A DNA stretch of 64,000 nucleotides from NCBI RefSeq assembly GCF_046507575.1, contig NZ_JBKFEY010000007.1:62001-126000 (forward strand), given 5' to 3'. The DNA comes from Pontitalea aquivivens (GTDB taxonomy: Bacteria; Pseudomonadota; Alphaproteobacteria; Rhodobacterales; Rhodobacteraceae). The notes under the pieces were generated by a model, which saw nothing but the letters and a program-made list of their open reading frames with translations, was not told where the DNA came from and ran no database searches. Numbering within the stretch: the stretch's first letter is position 1; the number at the start of each line of letters is the position of its first letter. Positions 43,686 through 51,465 of this stretch are shown here, piece by piece. The translations under genes were made by a program, and so were the position numbers.

Positions 43686-44870
43686 TTAGCGGTAGCGGAC
43701 GGTTTCGATCTTGCCGTCCTTGAACTCGATTTCGCGGAAGGTGCCGGCGCTTTCGCCCGAGCCGATCAGCTCGACCGCGGTGGCGCCGACATAATCGATC
43801 TCGGTGCCCGCCGCGATCAGTTCCAGCGCCTTGCCCAGTTCACCCGGCAGGATCGGTTCGCCCGGGGCGTTGGCCACATCCATGACCTTGTCCTTGTAGG
43901 CCGCGGCGTCGGTGGACCCGGCCGCGGCCATTGCCAGCATGATCAGGGCCGCGGCGTCATAGGCCTCGCTGGAATAGACGCCGGTGCCGTCAAAGCCTGC
44001 GGCGGTGGCCAGCTCCAGGAACTTGTCCTTGCCTTCGCCTTCCGACGACGGGATCTGACCGAACGACCCGGACAGCTCGGCGCCAAAGTTGGCTTCCAGC
44101 GCGCCGCCGACCATGCCGTCGGGGAAGACGAAGGTTTCGAACGCGCCCGAATCGAGCGCACCGCGCAGGATGCCCGAACCGCCCTGATCGACATAGCCCG
44201 CGATCACCAGCGCCTGACCCCCGGCCGATGCCAGCGCACCGACTTCGGCGGCGTAATCCGCCTTGCCGTCGTCATGGGCGGCGTTGATCGTGACCTTGCC
44301 GCCCGCGGCCTCAAACGCGGCCTGGAAGCTGTCGGCCAGACCCTTGCCATAGTCGTTGTTGGTATAGGTGACGGCGACTTCCTTGATGCCGTGTTCCATG
44401 ATGATTTCGGTCATCACCACGCCCTGACGCGCATCCGAGGGCGAGGTGCGGAAGAACAGGCCGTTGTCTTCCAGCGTGGACAGCGCCGGCGAGGTGGCCG
44501 AGGGCGAGATCATCACGATGCCATTGGGCATGGCGACGTTTTGCAGCGAGGCGGTGGTTTCGCCCGAGCACATGCCCCCCACGATACCCTTGACGCCATC
44601 GGCGGTGATCAGGCGTTCGGCGGCGGCGGTGGCGGCGGCGGCGTCGATGCAGGTGGTGTCACCGCGCACCGGAACCACGGCGGACCCGCCCATGAACTTG
44701 CCCGAATCCGTGACTTCCTTCATCGCCATCTCGGCGCCCGCGGCCATCGAGGGCGACATCGATTCCAGCGGGCCGGTGAAGCCCAGCAGAACGCCCAGCC
44801 TGACATCCTCGGCTTGCGCGGCGCCTGCGACCAGCGCGGTGGCGGCGGTGGCCAGAAGAAGCTTTTTCAT
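43686..44870 (-). CDS. livK: Branched-chain amino acid ABC transporter substrate-binding protein
   Basis: A 394-residue periplasmic protein of the Leu/Ile/Val-binding type. Signal peptide is about residues 1-20 (MKKLLLATAATALVAGAAQA before EDV). Typical segments are LGVLLGFTGPLESMSPSMAAG, ISPSATSPALSTLEDNGLFF and VTYTNNDYGKGLADSF. ATG 44870 has GGGAG 7 bp upstream. It is the first gene of the operon livK-G-F-H-M; a GlxA-type regulator lies 131 bp upstream in the same direction. Substrate could be an amino acid or amide, not only branched-chain. Confidence 0.93.
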   Translation of the reverse strand: MKKLLLATAATALVAGAAQAEDVRLGVLLGFTGPLESMSPSMAAGAEMAMKEVTDSGKFMGGSAVVPVRGDTTCIDAAAATAAAERLITADGVKGIVGGMCSGETTASLQNVAMPNGIVMISPSATSPALSTLEDNGLFFRTSPSDARQGVVMTEIIMEHGIKEVAVTYTNNDYGKGLADSFQAAFEAAGGKVTINAAHDDGKADYAAEVGALASAGGQALVIAGYVDQGGSGILRGALDSGAFETFVFPDGMVGGALEANFGAELSGSFGQIPSSEGEGKDKFLELATAAGFDGTGVYSSEAYDAAALIMLAMAAAGSTDAAAYKDKVMDVANAPGEPILPGELGKALELIAAGTEIDYVGATAVELIGSGESAGTFREIEFKDGKIETVRYR

Positions 44871-45000
44871 TCGTTCACTCCCATATTGGATCGTTATCCT
44901 GACCACGCAAGTTAGTGTGGCCTTGCTGAAAAGAAAATCCCCCATGGCGCCGGTTTGGGCTGTCCAAAAGCCGCAGGTCGGGGGCATTTTGCGCATGACC

Positions 45001-46086
45001 TTAGGGAAGGGGATGTGCCCCGGCGCCCATCGCGCCGTCTGCCATCGCGTCATCGCCCCCCGGACCATCCGCCACCGCACCGCCCGAAGTGCCGCGTTCG
45101 CGGTAGGGGGTGGTGGCGTAATGCGCGCGGTAGCATTTGGAAAAATGCGAAGGGCTGGCAAAGCCGCAGGCCAGCGCCACGTTGATCACGCTCATTTCCG
45201 TCTGCATCAGCAGGTTGCGCGCCTTTTGCAGGCGCAATTCCATATAGTAACGCTTGGGGCTGCGGTTCAGATAGCGGCGGAACAGCCGTTCCAGCTGACG
45301 GGTGGACATGCCGACCTCATCGGCCAGGCGGGCGGGGCTGATCGGGTCCTCGATATTGCCTTCCATCCGGCCGATCACCTGGGCAAGCTTGGGGTGGCGC
45401 ACGCCGATGCGGGTGGGGATCGACAGGCGCTGGCTGTCCTGATCGGTGCGGATCGAGGTATAGATCAGCTGATCGGCCACCGTATTGGCCAGCCCCTCGC
45501 CATGATCGCGCGCGATCAGTTTCAGCATCAGGTCGATCGAGGATATCCCGCCCGAGCTGCTCATCCGGTTGCCGTCGACGACAAAGACCGATTTGGTCAG
45601 GGTCAGATCCTGGAATTCCTCTTGAAAACTGTCCTGGTTTTCCCAGTGGATGGTGGCGCGCCTGCCTTCCAGCAGCCCCGCGCGGGCCAGCGCCCAGGCC
45701 CCGGTGCAAAGCCCCCCCAGCCCCGCGCCGCGCCGCGCCTCGCGCCGCAGCCAGTTCAGGATCGGGCGGGTCGTGGCCTCGGCCACGTCGACGCCGCCGC
45801 AGACCAGCACCGTATCGTCGCGGCCAACCTCGTCCAGGCCCATGTCCAGCCGCAGCACCGTACCGTTGGAACAGCGCGCCTCGCGCCCGTTTTCACCCGC
45901 CAGCCGCCAGTCGTACAACGCCCGCCCCGACACCCGGTTGGCCAGGCGCAGCGGCTCGATCGCGCCGGCGAAAGAGATCAGGGTGAAATTGTCCAGGAGC
46001 AAAAAGATGAAGCGGCGCGGTTTCGTGGCGGGGGCGCCGGCGGAACGGGCCGGGACAGAAGGGGCAGGGGCGGACGGCTTGTGCAT
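45001..46086 (-). CDS. GlxA-family transcriptional regulator (DJ-1/PfpI-like plus AraC HTH)
   Basis: A 361-residue regulator with an N-terminal class I amidotransferase-like (DJ-1/PfpI) domain (residues about 25-200: FIFLLLDNFTLISFAGAIEP, GLCTGAWALARAGLLEGR) and a C-terminal AraC helix-turn-helix (RLADEVGMSTRQLERLFRR; INVALACGFASPSHFSKCYR). The family includes regulators of arginine, carnitine and glycine betaine catabolism (ArgR-type, CdhR, GbdR). The GLCTGAWAL Cys is present. ATG 46086 has AAAGGG upstream; the N-terminal 22 residues are Ala/Pro-rich. Its place upstream of liv suggests control of that operon, so the transported substrate may be a quaternary amine or basic amino acid; inference only. 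Confidence 0.9.
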   Translation of the reverse strand: MHKPSAPAPSVPARSAGAPATKPRRFIFLLLDNFTLISFAGAIEPLRLANRVSGRALYDWRLAGENGREARCSNGTVLRLDMGLDEVGRDDTVLVCGGVDVAEATTRPILNWLRREARRGAGLGGLCTGAWALARAGLLEGRRATIHWENQDSFQEEFQDLTLTKSVFVVDGNRMSSSGGISSIDLMLKLIARDHGEGLANTVADQLIYTSIRTDQDSQRLSIPTRIGVRHPKLAQVIGRMEGNIEDPISPARLADEVGMSTRQLERLFRRYLNRSPKRYYMELRLQKARNLLMQTEMSVINVALACGFASPSHFSKCYRAHYATTPYRERGTSGGAVADGPGGDDAMADGAMGAGAHPLP

Positions 46087-46254
46087 AAGCGACCCTTTGC
46101 ATGTCGTATCCCGCCAGCAAATCACGCGCGCCGCGCCCCCGCAAGATGGCTTGGCACGGCGCAAAGGGGTGCAGGCGGCGCGCGCAATTGGGGGTTTGTT
46201 CTCGGGGGCCCGGGCGGTATAAGCGGCGCAGTGGCATGTGACCCGGAGGCGAAG

Positions 46255-47625
46255 ATGGGCAAGGGATGGACGAAATCGGACTGGCGCGCAAAACCGCGGG
46301 TGCAGATGCCGGATTATCCCGACCCGGCGGTGCTGCGCGCGGTTGAGGCGACGTTATCCAAGATGCCGCCACTGGTCTTTGCGGGCGAGGCGCGGCGGCT
46401 GAAATCCGATCTGGCCAAGGTCGCCGAAGGCCGGGCCTTCCTGTTGCAGGGGGGCGATTGCGCGGAAAGCTTTTCCGAATTCTCGGCCGACAACATCCGC
46501 GACACCTTCAAGGTGATCCTGCAGATGGCGGTGGTGCTGACCTGGGGCGCCAAACTGCCGGTGGTCAAGGTGGGCCGCATGGCCGGCCAGTTCGCCAAGC
46601 CCCGATCCGCCCCCACCGAGGTGATCGACGGCGTCGAATACCCCAGCTATCGCGGCGATATCATCAACGGTTTCGAACCCACGATGGCCGCGCGCCAGCC
46701 CGATCCGTCGCGGATGCTGCAGGCCTATACCCAGGCCGCGGCCAGCCTGAACCTGCTGCGCGCCTTTTCCACCGGGGGCTATGCCGATATCCACCGCGTG
46801 CAAAGCTGGATCGCGGGTTTCACCGAAGAGGATGAGGCCGAACGCTACCGTGAAATCGCCAACCGCATTGCCGATGCGATGGATTTCATGACCGCGGCGG
46901 GCGTCACCTCGACCACGGCGCATTCGCTGGCGACGGTGGATTTCTACACCAGCCACGAGGCGCTGTTGCTGGAATATGAAGAGGCTTTGTGCCGGATCGA
47001 TTCGACCAGCGGCCTGCCGGTGGCGGGGTCCGGGCACATGATCTGGATCGGCGACCGTACCCGCCAGCCCGATGGCGCGCATGTGGAATTCTGCCGCGGC
47101 GTGCAAAACCCGATCGGGCTCAAATGCGGGCCCTCGACCACGGCTGAGGATCTGAAGGTGCTGATGGCCAGGCTGAACCCGGAAAACGAGCCCGGCCGGC
47201 TGACGCTGATCGCGCGCTTCGGGGCGGGCAAGGTGGGCGACAACCTGCCGCGGCTGATCCGCACCGTGCAGCAGGAAGGTGCCAATGTCGTCTGGACCTG
47301 CGACCCGATGCACGGCAACACGATCAAGGCAGCCTCGGGTTACAAGACGCGGCCCTTCGATTCGGTCCTGCGCGAGGTGCGCGAATTCTTTGCCATCCAC
47401 AAGGCAGAAGGCACGATCCCGGGCGGCGTGCATTTCGAGATGACCGGCAAGGACGTGACCGAATGCACCGGCGGTGTGCGCGCCGTATCGGATGAGGATC
47501 TGTCGGATCGCTATCATACCGCCTGCGACCCGCGGCTGAATGCCTCGCAATCGCTGGAACTGGCCTTCCTGGTGGCCGAGGAACTGCAGGACCGCCGGCA
47601 GATGCAAAAGGCTGCCGCGCTCTGA
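46255..47625 (+). CDS. Type II 3-deoxy-7-phosphoheptulonate (DAHP) synthase
   Basis: A 456-residue class II (plant-like) DAHP synthase, condensing phosphoenolpyruvate and erythrose 4-phosphate in the first step of the shikimate pathway. Visible are LLQGGDCAESFSEF, VVKVGRMAGQFAKPRSAPTE, GIKxxxx-type KCGPSTTAEDL, VVWTCDPMHGNTIKAASGYK and GGVHFEMTGKDVTECTGG. ATG 46255 has GGAGGCGAAG just upstream; the frame stays open far upstream but that stretch is not protein-like. A clear intrinsic terminator follows. It is divergent from the GlxA regulator. Confidence 0.96.
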   Translation: MGKGWTKSDWRAKPRVQMPDYPDPAVLRAVEATLSKMPPLVFAGEARRLKSDLAKVAEGRAFLLQGGDCAESFSEFSADNIRDTFKVILQMAVVLTWGAKLPVVKVGRMAGQFAKPRSAPTEVIDGVEYPSYRGDIINGFEPTMAARQPDPSRMLQAYTQAAASLNLLRAFSTGGYADIHRVQSWIAGFTEEDEAERYREIANRIADAMDFMTAAGVTSTTAHSLATVDFYTSHEALLLEYEEALCRIDSTSGLPVAGSGHMIWIGDRTRQPDGAHVEFCRGVQNPIGLKCGPSTTAEDLKVLMARLNPENEPGRLTLIARFGAGKVGDNLPRLIRTVQQEGANVVWTCDPMHGNTIKAASGYKTRPFDSVLREVREFFAIHKAEGTIPGGVHFEMTGKDVTECTGGVRAVSDEDLSDRYHTACDPRLNASQSLELAFLVAEELQDRRQMQKAAAL

Positions 47626-47649
47626 TCTCGGGTCAATGTCCGGCCAGGG

Positions 47650-47677
47650 AAAACCGCGCCATTGGCGCGGTTTTTTT
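47650..47677 (+). terminator. Rho-independent terminator of DAHP synthase
   Basis: A perfect 11-bp stem AAAACCGCGCC/GGCGCGGTTTT with a 3-nt loop and a run of seven T, 25 bp after the stop. This is the most canonical intrinsic terminator in the window; the A-rich 5' arm allows use for the opposite strand as well. Confidence 0.92.
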
Positions 47678-47706
47678 GTTTTATGAAGGTGCCTTATGGG
47701 GTATTT

Positions 47707-48405
47707 TTAATCCTCTGCGCGAACCACGCGCAACAACGCGCGGCGCAGTTCGGGGGTCATGGCGGGATCTGGTATCTGCGGGGCGGGCGGTTCGGCAAGA
47801 CCAGCGACCGGCGCGCAGGGCGCGCGATCCCGCGGGGCAGGCTCAAGCTGCGGGATTTCGCTTGACAGGGGCGTCATCTCGGCCCCGCTTATCGCAAAAC
47901 GGCGCGGGCGGCGACCGATCTCGCCCTCGGCCACAAGACACCCCAGCGCGCGGGTGATATCGCCCAGATCGGATTTCAGCGGCAACAGCAGCAGCCGTGC
48001 CGCCAGCGGCGGCTTGCCGATGCCGGTTTCCGCGGCCAGCGAAAGTTCGGCCACCGCCGGGCCCTGGAAGACGGTTTCCAGCGCATCGGCCAGCCTTTGG
48101 CGCCCCGCGGGCACGAACAGCGCGCCCAATGGCATGCCGCGCACCTCCATCCCCATCAGGTCGGTCAGATGCGTCCCCGCCAGCCGGAACCGCGCCACCC
48201 CCGGCGCGACGCGTTCCAGGATGAAGGCATATTCCAGCGACCGTTCAATTCCGCGCGGGTTCACATCCGTCCGCGCGGGCACCAGCCGCCCGCGGCGCAG
48301 CGCCTCCCAATAGGCGCGCAGTTCCGCGACCGCGCGCCGTGCCGTGCCAGACCCTTGCCGCGTCATGGAGACCACCTTCCCCGAGGGATCATCCCGCCCA
48401 AACAT
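47707..48405 (-). CDS. PAS-domain protein (PAS_5 family)
   Basis: A 232-residue protein with one PAS_5 domain (about residues 20-160): ELRAYWEALRRGRLVPARTDV, NPRGIERSLEYAFILERVAPG, FRLAGTHLTDLMGMEVRGMP and LLLLPLKSDLGDITRALGCLV. The rest is a Pro-rich tail. Such proteins are numerous in Rhodobacteraceae and Caulobacterales; functions are unknown, though one group is linked to motility and signalling. Start 48405 is chosen since the GKVVSM stretch resembles the N-terminus of relatives; ATG 48366 with GAAGG upstream is a good alternative. Confidence 0.85.
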   Translation of the reverse strand: MFGRDDPSGKVVSMTRQGSGTARRAVAELRAYWEALRRGRLVPARTDVNPRGIERSLEYAFILERVAPGVARFRLAGTHLTDLMGMEVRGMPLGALFVPAGRQRLADALETVFQGPAVAELSLAAETGIGKPPLAARLLLLPLKSDLGDITRALGCLVAEGEIGRRPRRFAISGAEMTPLSSEIPQLEPAPRDRAPCAPVAGLAEPPAPQIPDPAMTPELRRALLRVVRAED

Positions 48406-48532
48406 GTTCTACCTGTTCCTTTTGACCGGCGCGCGCGGCCCCTGCGGATTATTGCCACGGGCCATCGAACCCGCGATCCCCCGGGCGATGACCGCGCTGG
48501 CGGTTGACCCCGGGGGGGAAATGCTTACTGAA

Positions 48533-48542
48533 GTATTAATAC
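48533..48542. promoter_or_regulatory. GTATTAATAC palindrome upstream of yicC
   Basis: A perfect 10-bp palindrome lies 36 bp before the yicC start, in an A/T-rich patch between divergent genes. It could be an operator or part of the promoter. No regulator is assigned. Confidence 0.35.
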
Positions 48543-48578
48543 GCCATTTTTCCGCTGCAGGGAGAATTAAAGTCTTAA

Positions 48579-49529
48579 ATGGTTAAGTATCCCGAAGCGT
48601 CCCGTATCGAAGCGTCCCATACCCAAGCCCCGCTGGCCACCGTGTCGATGACCGGCTTTGCCGCGTGTAACGGGTCGGGGGCAGGGCAGGACTGGGCCTG
48701 GGAAATCCGGTCGGTCAATGGCAAGGGGCTGGATCTGCGCCTGCGGCTGCCCGACGGGATCGAGGGGCTGGAACCCGCGGTCCGCGCGGCGGTGGCGCGG
48801 GTGGCGGCACGGGGCAATGTCACGCTGGGGCTGAAGCTGACCCGGGCCGAGGGGGCCGAGGCGCTGCGGATCAGCCCGGCGGGGCTGGCGGGCGCGCTGG
48901 CGGCGTTGGCGCAGGTCGAGGCCGCGGCGCGGGGGCAGGGGCTGGTGGTCCACCCCGCCAGTGCCGCGGACATTCTGGCGCTGCGCGGGGTGACCGAACA
49001 GGGCGGCACGGATCCGGGCGATACCGGCCCGCTGCTGGCGGCGCTTCTGGCCGGTCTGGACCTGCTGCTGGCCGATTTTGCCGCGATGCGCGCCGCCGAG
49101 GGACGCCAGATCGGCGCGGTGATCGCGGCCCAGATCGACCGCATCGCCGCCCTGACCGAAACGGCCGCCGAGGCCGCCGAGGCCCGCCGCCCCGAGCTGG
49201 CCGCCCAGCTGCAGGCGAACCTTGCCCGCGTGCTGGACGGTGCGCCGGGCGCCGATCCGGCGCGCGTGGCGCAGGAACTGGCGCTTCTGGCGGTCAAGGC
49301 CGATGTGGCCGAGGAACTGGACCGGCTGCGCGCCCATGTCACCGCCGCCCGCGCCCTGTTGCGCGATGCCGCGCCCGTGGGCCGCAAGCTCGACTTTCTG
49401 ACCCAGGAATTCGTGCGCGAGGCGAATACGCTGTGTTCCAAATCGGGTTCCGCGCGGCTGACCGCGATCGGGCTTGACCTTAAACATGTGATCGACCAGA
49501 TGCGCGAGCAGATCCAGAACGTGGAGTAA
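48579..49529 (+). CDS. yicC: YicC-family endoribonuclease
   Basis: A protein of up to 316 residues of the YicC family, reported in E. coli to be an endoribonuclease acting in RNA turnover. Features are SMTGFA near the N-terminus, WEIRSVNGKGLDLRLRLPDG and the C-terminal KLDFLTQEFVREANTLCSKS. Most relatives begin near SMTGFA, so the real start may be at 48648 (ATG) or the GTG at 48642; the ATG at 48579 has AGGGAG 13 bp upstream and adds 23 residues. It is 4 bp before gmk, the usual pairing. Confidence 0.9.
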   Translation: MVKYPEASRIEASHTQAPLATVSMTGFAACNGSGAGQDWAWEIRSVNGKGLDLRLRLPDGIEGLEPAVRAAVARVAARGNVTLGLKLTRAEGAEALRISPAGLAGALAALAQVEAAARGQGLVVHPASAADILALRGVTEQGGTDPGDTGPLLAALLAGLDLLLADFAAMRAAEGRQIGAVIAAQIDRIAALTETAAEAAEARRPELAAQLQANLARVLDGAPGADPARVAQELALLAVKADVAEELDRLRAHVTAARALLRDAAPVGRKLDFLTQEFVREANTLCSKSGSARLTAIGLDLKHVIDQMREQIQNVE

Positions 49530-49533
49530 GCCG

Positions 49534-50169
49534 ATGAATCGCCGGGGCCTTCTGATCATCCTGTCCTCGCCTTCGGGCGCGGGCAAATCGACGCTGGCCA
49601 AGCGCCTGATGGTCTGGGACCCGTCGCTGAAATTCTCGGTCTCGGCCACGACGCGGGCGCCGCGCGCGGGGGAACAGGACGGACGCGAATATTACTTCCG
49701 CAGCCGCGCCGATTTCGAAGCGATGGTCGAAGCCGGCGAGATGCTGGAACATGCCGAGGTCTTCGGCAATTTCTACGGCACGCCAAAGGCCCCGGTCGAG
49801 GCCGCGATGGCCGCGGGGCGCGATACGCTGTTCGACATCGACTGGCAGGGCGGCCAGCAGATCCGCAACTCGTCGCTGGGCAAGGATGTGGTGTCGGTCT
49901 TCATCCTGCCGCCCTCGATCGCGGAACTGGAAAGCCGCCTGCGGACCCGCGCGCAGGACAGCGCCGAGGTGATCGCGGGCCGGATGGCCAGGTCGCAGGC
50001 GGAAATCAGCCATTGGGCGGAATATGACTATGTCCTGGTCAACCGCGATCTGGATACCGCCGAGGCCCAGTTGAGAACTATCCTGATGGCTGAACGGATG
50101 CGCCGCGACCGCCAGCCGGGGCTGAACGATTTCGTGCGCGGCCTGAACAAGGAGTTTGAGGCACGATGA
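49534..50169 (+). CDS. gmk: Guanylate kinase
   Basis: A 211-residue guanylate kinase phosphorylating GMP to GDP. P-loop SSPSGAGKSTLAKRL, GMP-binding ATTRAPRAGEQDGREYYF and lid region SLGKDVVSVFILPP with RLRTRAQDS. With guaA it belongs to guanine nucleotide synthesis but is not in the same operon. It follows yicC by 4 bp and overlaps the carbonic anhydrase gene by 4 bp (ATGA). Confidence 0.96.
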   Translation: MNRRGLLIILSSPSGAGKSTLAKRLMVWDPSLKFSVSATTRAPRAGEQDGREYYFRSRADFEAMVEAGEMLEHAEVFGNFYGTPKAPVEAAMAAGRDTLFDIDWQGGQQIRNSSLGKDVVSVFILPPSIAELESRLRTRAQDSAEVIAGRMARSQAEISHWAEYDYVLVNRDLDTAEAQLRTILMAERMRRDRQPGLNDFVRGLNKEFEAR

Positions 50170-50687
50170 TCTATGAACTGGACGGTGTGGCCCCGGTGCT
50201 GGGGCAGGGCGTCTGGGTCGCCCCCGATGCCAACCTGATCGGCAAGGTGGTGCTGGAGGATGAGGCCTCGGTCTGGTTCGGCGCCACCCTGCGCGGCGAC
50301 AATGAGGAAATCCGCGTGGGCCGCGGCGCGAACATTCAGGAAAACGTCGTCTGCCACACCGACATGGGCTATCCGCTGGTGATCGGTGCGCATTGCACGA
50401 TCGGGCACAAGGCGATGCTGCATGGCTGCATCATTGGCGAAGGGTCGCTGATCGGGATGGGGGCGACGGTGCTGAACGGCGCGAAGATCGGCCGGGGCTG
50501 CCTGATCGGCGCGGGCGCGCTGATCACCGAGGGCAAGGAAATCCCCGATTTCAGCCTGGTGATGGGGGCGCCCGGCAAGGTGGTACGGCAGCTGGACGAG
50601 GCGGCGGTGGCCCGGCTTCTGGCCTCGGCGCAGCATTACCGCGACAATGCGGCGCGCTATCGTGCGGGGCTGCGCGCCATCGGATAA
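50166..50687 (+). CDS. Gamma-class carbonic anhydrase-family protein (YrdA-like)
   Basis: A 173-residue left-handed beta-helix protein. Hexapeptide repeats run from about residue 20 to 130, with metal-binding His in GHKAMLHGC and NVVCHTDMG and further in GAHCTIGH. Such proteins (YrdA, CaiE, gamma-CA) are trimeric; many lack shown anhydrase activity. The start overlaps gmk by 4 bp. Confidence 0.92.
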   Translation: MIYELDGVAPVLGQGVWVAPDANLIGKVVLEDEASVWFGATLRGDNEEIRVGRGANIQENVVCHTDMGYPLVIGAHCTIGHKAMLHGCIIGEGSLIGMGATVLNGAKIGRGCLIGAGALITEGKEIPDFSLVMGAPGKVVRQLDEAAVARLLASAQHYRDNAARYRAGLRAIG

Positions 50688-50741
50688 GATCCGCCCGGCA
50701 AGGCCCTGTGACCCGCAGGGCAGATCAGGAAAGGCCAAAGC

Positions 50742-50909
50742 ATGATCGATCCACAACATCCCCTGCTGCGCCCGCTGCCGATGCGGCTTTTGGTGGTAGC
50801 GGTGCCGCTGGCGGGCGCGGCCTATGCCTTTGCCACCGGCTGGGTCTTTCCCGGCGCGGGGCTGACGCTGCTGTCGGGCTGGGTGTTCCGGCGGCTGTTT
50901 CTGCCCTGA
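50742..50909 (+). CDS. Small membrane protein (55 residues)
   Basis: A 55-residue protein starting MIDPQHPLLRPLPMRLL, followed by two short hydrophobic segments (VVAVPLAGAAYAFATGWVF and PGAGLTLLSGWVF) and a basic end RRLFLP. The ATG at 50742 has AGGAAAGG 8 bp upstream, an excellent ribosome-binding site. The gene is 54 bp after the carbonic anhydrase gene, same strand, and convergent with the next gene 7 bp away. It probably inserts as a hairpin in the membrane. Function unknown. Confidence 0.72.
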   Translation: MIDPQHPLLRPLPMRLLVVAVPLAGAAYAFATGWVFPGAGLTLLSGWVFRRLFLP

Positions 50910-50916
50910 TCAGGGG

Positions 50917-51306
50917 TCAGACCAGCGGCAGTTCGATCAGCGCGAAATCGATCCGCGGACATTGCGCGGCGATTTCGCGGCGCACAAGGTCGGCATTGGG
51001 CAAGGGCCGCGTCACCGCACGCAGCGCGCCACGATAGCCCAGACGGTCCAGTTCCACCGCCAGATCCAGGATGTCGAAACGATCCCCGATCAGCGGCGCC
51101 ACCACAATATCGGGTTGAAGCCGCGCCAGAAGGGCGCCGTCAAGATCGGGGAACTTGATGATCGTCGCCACCGCGCCCGACACGCCCTGCATCGCAAGGG
51201 GCGGCACCTGGCTGGTTTCGACCACCAGGATGCACCGGCGGTCGTGCGAGAGGTTTTCATCCCGTTGGGCTGACGTTACGGCATGTAATTCTGGACGCCG
51301 GGTCAT
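50917..51306 (-). CDS. Uncharacterised protein divergent from the PhoR-like kinase gene
   Basis: A 129-residue protein of unknown family. After a charged N-terminus there is RCILVVETSQVPPLAMQGV, ALLARLQPDIVVAPLIGD and DILDLAVELDRLGYRGAL, which resembles the alternating beta/alpha pattern of a receiver domain without its aspartates (Pro-Asp in LQPDIVVAPL sits at the phospho-acceptor place). It may thus be a degenerate receiver or a flavodoxin-like protein. It is divergent from the histidine kinase gene, with 159 bp between the starts; a link with the kinase is inference. Confidence 0.75.
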   Translation of the reverse strand: MTRRPELHAVTSAQRDENLSHDRRCILVVETSQVPPLAMQGVSGAVATIIKFPDLDGALLARLQPDIVVAPLIGDRFDILDLAVELDRLGYRGALRAVTRPLPNADLVRREIAAQCPRIDFALIELPLV

Positions 51307-51359
51307 GCACCACCTTGAACAGACTGGACTGATACGGGACTTCTCTTGAAAACTGAATG

Positions 51360-51384
51360 CGTTACACCGTTTACACGTTTTAGT
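51360..51384. repeat. Short direct repeats upstream of phoR
   Basis: CGTTACAC, CGTTTACAC and CGTTTTAGT follow one another without gap 82 bp before the kinase start. Direct repeats with this 8-9 bp period could be a response-regulator binding site, though they do not match the Pho box consensus well. Confidence 0.35.
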
Positions 51385-51465
51385 TTAACGATAGCGCCCA
51401 GCCGGCTCAAGGGCGAATCTGACGGGGACGATGGAAAGGGCCGGGTGGCCGGAACAGGGGGAATG

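Noticed and set aside
44446..47625. A single open frame of over 1000 codons ending with the DAHP synthase
   Set aside because: The part before 46255 is antisense to the livK and GlxA genes, has no protein-like composition or family features, and is an effect of high GC; the true gene starts at the ATG with GGAGGCGAAG.
51360..51384. Pho box upstream of the PhoR-like kinase
   Set aside because: The direct repeats do not fit the CTGTCAT-type consensus; kept only as unexplained repeats.
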